Assembly (NCBI RefSeq): GCF_033547095.1
Contig: NZ_CP137852.1
Span: 4,675,001-4,739,000, forward strand
Direction of reading: 5' to 3'
Length of the DNA: 64,000 nucleotides
Source of the DNA: Sediminicoccus rosea
GTDB lineage: Bacteria; Pseudomonadota; Alphaproteobacteria; Acetobacterales; Acetobacteraceae
This document shows positions 62,266-64,000 of the stretch, piece after piece. A program made the translations under genes and the position numbers. Below the pieces are notes generated by a model that did not search any database, had not been told where the DNA came from, and saw only the letters and a list, made by a program, of their open reading frames with translations. How positions within the stretch are numbered: the first letter of the stretch is position 1; the number at the start of each line of letters is the position of its first letter.

Positions 62266-63846
62266 TCATAAATTATGGATATGTGTCGTGATGCGGGAGG
62301 TCGTTTCGGAAATGCACGCCTCGAGCACCGGCAAGGGCGACACCTCCCCATAGGCGCGACTTTCCATCCCCCGCACCAGCCGAAGCGCCATGGGGCCATC
62401 GGCCGAAAGGCTGAGCCGCATCCCCGCCCCCGCCACCCCCTCGGCCCCGAGCGTCCAGTCCCCCGGCGCCAGCCGCCAGCGGAGCAGCGCCTCGCGGAAG
62501 GGACCTGACACCGCATCCTCCACGGCCAGCCCGCCGGGCGCGGCGCGCAGCACCCGGGCATGGCGACGGCCGCGATGGTCCCGCCACCAGCCACCGCCGG
62601 GCAGCGCGCCGGTCTCGGGCCAGTGGTGAAAGAGGAAGGGCCCAAGGCGCGGCATCTGGTCCTCGCCATCGAAGGCGATGCCGTTATGCGCCGCCGCCCC
62701 CTGGAAATAGTCCAACCAGGCGGGGTCGGCCGGGTTGTAGGCGCCGGTGCCGCCATCGCGCAGCAGGTTCTCCCCCTCGCGCCAGAGATCGAGATGCAGG
62801 AGGTCGGCATGGCCCGGGCGGAAGCGCAGCGGGCCGACGCGCAGGATAGCGCGGAAGCGGCCGAAGCGCCGCCCGAGCAACCCGCCCGCCTCCCAATCCG
62901 CTTCCGCCGCCAGCACCGCGGCCGGCAGGGTGAGGCCGAGGGCGGCACAGCCCGCATCCGCCGGCCAGCCGGCCGAAGCGCCGCAGAAGATCCGCGCCGC
63001 GCGCTCCAGGCTGGCGCTTGCGTCATCCGGCCCCGCCGCGGACAGGTCGGCCACATGCGAGCCATCCTGGTGCCCGATGCGGGGCAGCCGCCCGGTGACG
63101 GGGCAGGCGAGGCGATGCAGCCAGCGCGTCGCCGCCGCCATGCGCGCGAGGGTGAGGGGCGCGGCCTCGGGCCCACCGGCCCGGCGGCGCAGCCATTCGG
63201 TCACCGCCACCACGTCCAGCAGCATCCGGTGATAGGCCGGGCTCAGTTGCGCGAAGCCGCCATCCGCCGCCACCAGCCGGGCCACCGCCGCATCCAGCCG
63301 CCGCGCGCCGCGCCGGGCCAGCCCGCCCTCGCCCAGCGCCAGGCCGCAGATCAGCAGGCCGCAGGCCTCGCTGACCGGATGGTTGTTGTCCTGCGCCCAG
63401 GCATAGGCGGGGTTGGCGCCGATCCGCCGCGCCAGGGCGCGCATCGCCGCCTCGGGCGCGGGCGTGCCGGCCAGGGCCGCGGCAAGCGCGAGGTGGAGGA
63501 CCCGCAAGGCCGCCTCCTGCCCGCAGGCCCAGTTCACACCCCGGTAGGGCGGGTTGGCGGCAAACCAAGCCGCGACCCGGTCGGGAATCGCCCGCCCCTG
63601 CCCAGCCAGCGCCAGGCGCGGCAGTTCAGCCCAGCGATTCGCTTCCCAGAGCGGCCGCACATCCGGCCCCGCCATGAGGTCCGCGCCATCCGGCGGGAGG
63701 CCCCCGCGCAGCCGCCAGCGGAGCCAGCCACGCGCCCAGGGGCCGCGGCCCAGCAGCGACCAAGCCACAGGCCGCGCCCCCAAACGGCGAGCAGCATCCA
63801 ATTTTGCAATCCAGAGGCTTGACGAGGAGGGGAGGCTTCGCCGCAT
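62266..63846 (-). CDS. Heparinase II/III-family protein
   Basis: 526 residues. An N-terminal alpha-toroid part has PPYRGVNWACGQEAALRVLH, AYAWAQDNNHPVSEACGLLI and LSPAYHRMLLDVVAVTEW, with the Asn-His and Tyr-His residues of this fold. The C-terminal beta-part has HADLLHLDLWREGENLLRDG. Such proteins are polysaccharide lyases, often encoded with exopolysaccharide genes where they trim or release the polymer. No clear signal peptide is seen. It is the first gene of the minus-strand operon. There is no good ribosome site; the start region is AT-rich. Confidence 0.9.
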   Translation of the reverse strand: MRRSLPSSSSLWIAKLDAARRLGARPVAWSLLGRGPWARGWLRWRLRGGLPPDGADLMAGPDVRPLWEANRWAELPRLALAGQGRAIPDRVAAWFAANPPYRGVNWACGQEAALRVLHLALAAALAGTPAPEAAMRALARRIGANPAYAWAQDNNHPVSEACGLLICGLALGEGGLARRGARRLDAAVARLVAADGGFAQLSPAYHRMLLDVVAVTEWLRRRAGGPEAAPLTLARMAAATRWLHRLACPVTGRLPRIGHQDGSHVADLSAAGPDDASASLERAARIFCGASAGWPADAGCAALGLTLPAAVLAAEADWEAGGLLGRRFGRFRAILRVGPLRFRPGHADLLHLDLWREGENLLRDGGTGAYNPADPAWLDYFQGAAAHNGIAFDGEDQMPRLGPFLFHHWPETGALPGGGWWRDHRGRRHARVLRAAPGGLAVEDAVSGPFREALLRWRLAPGDWTLGAEGVAGAGMRLSLSADGPMALRLVRGMESRAYGEVSPLPVLEACISETTSRITTHIHNL

Positions 63847-63925
63847 GGTTGCAAATAATGCATCTTATTTTTTCATAACTAAATTTTCGATTTCTGTTCT
63901 TGCGCCAAAATGGGGAGCCCGTTCG
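63847..63925. promoter_or_regulatory. AT-rich divergent promoter region of the polysaccharide locus
   Basis: Between the heparinase-like gene and the divergent exported protein lies an AT-rich patch (for example TTATTTTTTCATAAC and AAATTTTCGATTTC), in sharp contrast to the GC-rich surroundings. It probably holds promoters for both directions. I cannot assign exact -35/-10 boxes. Confidence 0.4.
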
Positions 63926-64000
63926 TTGAAGCATGCCCGCGTCCTGGCCCTCTGGACCTTGGTGCTGGCCTTGCCCGCGGCCGCGCAGAACGCCCCCTCC
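63926..64000 (+). CDS. Exported protein, first 25 codons only
   Basis: From a TTG at 63926, eight bases after GGGGAG, the frame gives MKHARVLALWTLVLALPAAA followed by QNAPS, a clear signal peptide with a cleavage site at AAA-Q. It runs off the right edge. The place, divergent from the polysaccharide operon, would suit an outer-membrane polysaccharide export protein, but nothing in the visible part shows this. An ATG at 63910 is in another frame. Confidence 0.6.
   Translation, partial: MKHARVLALWTLVLALPAAAQNAPS

Overview
The window is a high-GC chromosomal segment with dense gene packing, many ATGA-type stop/start overlaps and a strong alphaproteobacterial flavour. A pucBAC light-harvesting operon with PpsR-type operator palindromes shows that the organism is an anoxygenic phototroph. 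The many Bug-type and TRAP solute receptors, the alphaproteobacterial gene order around dnaA, a CcrM-type methyltransferase and the overall style fit the Acetobacteraceae (Roseomonas/Roseococcus-like). The genus is an inference, because no rRNA lies in the window.

Layout. 1-4.2 kb: start of a flavin monooxygenase, a MarR/OmpR-type regulator/histidine kinase operon (PetP-PetR-like), and ilvE facing away from it. 4.2-10 kb: two very large multidomain glycosyltransferases. 10-20.7 kb: a bacterial alpha-2-macroglobulin, an RND efflux pair and two small exported proteins. 20.6-25.2 kb: a DHA2-type MFS exporter, a PhnW-like aminotransferase, an ATP12 chaperone, acylphosphatase and a lipoprotein. 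25.3-30 kb: TRAP transporter dctPQM and an RhlE-type helicase. 30-32.2 kb: pucC, pucA and pucB with twin PpsR palindromes upstream. 32.2-35.9 kb: lipB, a tRNA-Leu(GAG), a 119-bp tandem repeat array and maeB. 36-48.6 kb: mostly minus-strand genes, including a DUF1254 protein, two paralogous barrel-like proteins, a hydantoinase-like operon (Bug receptor, hyuA, hyuB, DUF1028, second Bug receptor), a TorF-type porin and a third Bug receptor. 48.7-59.5 kb: housekeeping genes of the dnaA neighbourhood (rnhB, ccrM, dnaN, dnaA, rpsT, echA, mutM, ubiE, aroE, coaE, dnaQ). 59.5-64 kb: an exopolysaccharide operon (sugar transferase, polymerase, Wzz-like protein, heparinase-like protein) and the first codons of a divergent exported protein.

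How the parts work together. PucB and PucA are the pigment-binding peptides of the peripheral antenna and PucC supports their assembly. PucA carries Phe44-Leu45, the pair known from low-light B800-820 (LH3) complexes, rather than the Tyr-Trp or Tyr-Tyr of B800-850 antennae. The hyu operon looks like an uptake-and-opening module for a cyclic amide or hydantoin-like compound, with periplasmic receptors encoded at both ends. The minus-strand polysaccharide genes would prime, polymerise, size and trim a surface glycan; the two large glycosyltransferases at 4-10 kb could feed the same or another glycan.

The most notable points are the LH3 signature and long C-terminal tail of PucA, the paired PpsR operators, a nearly perfect 119-bp tandem array beside tRNA-Leu, a mutM gene whose natural start codon appears to be ATC, two GANTC sites in the short ccrM leader, and an inverted pair of 88-bp dispersed palindromic elements that each abut a stop codon. 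I see no rRNA, CRISPR array, insertion sequence, integrase or convincing replication origin.
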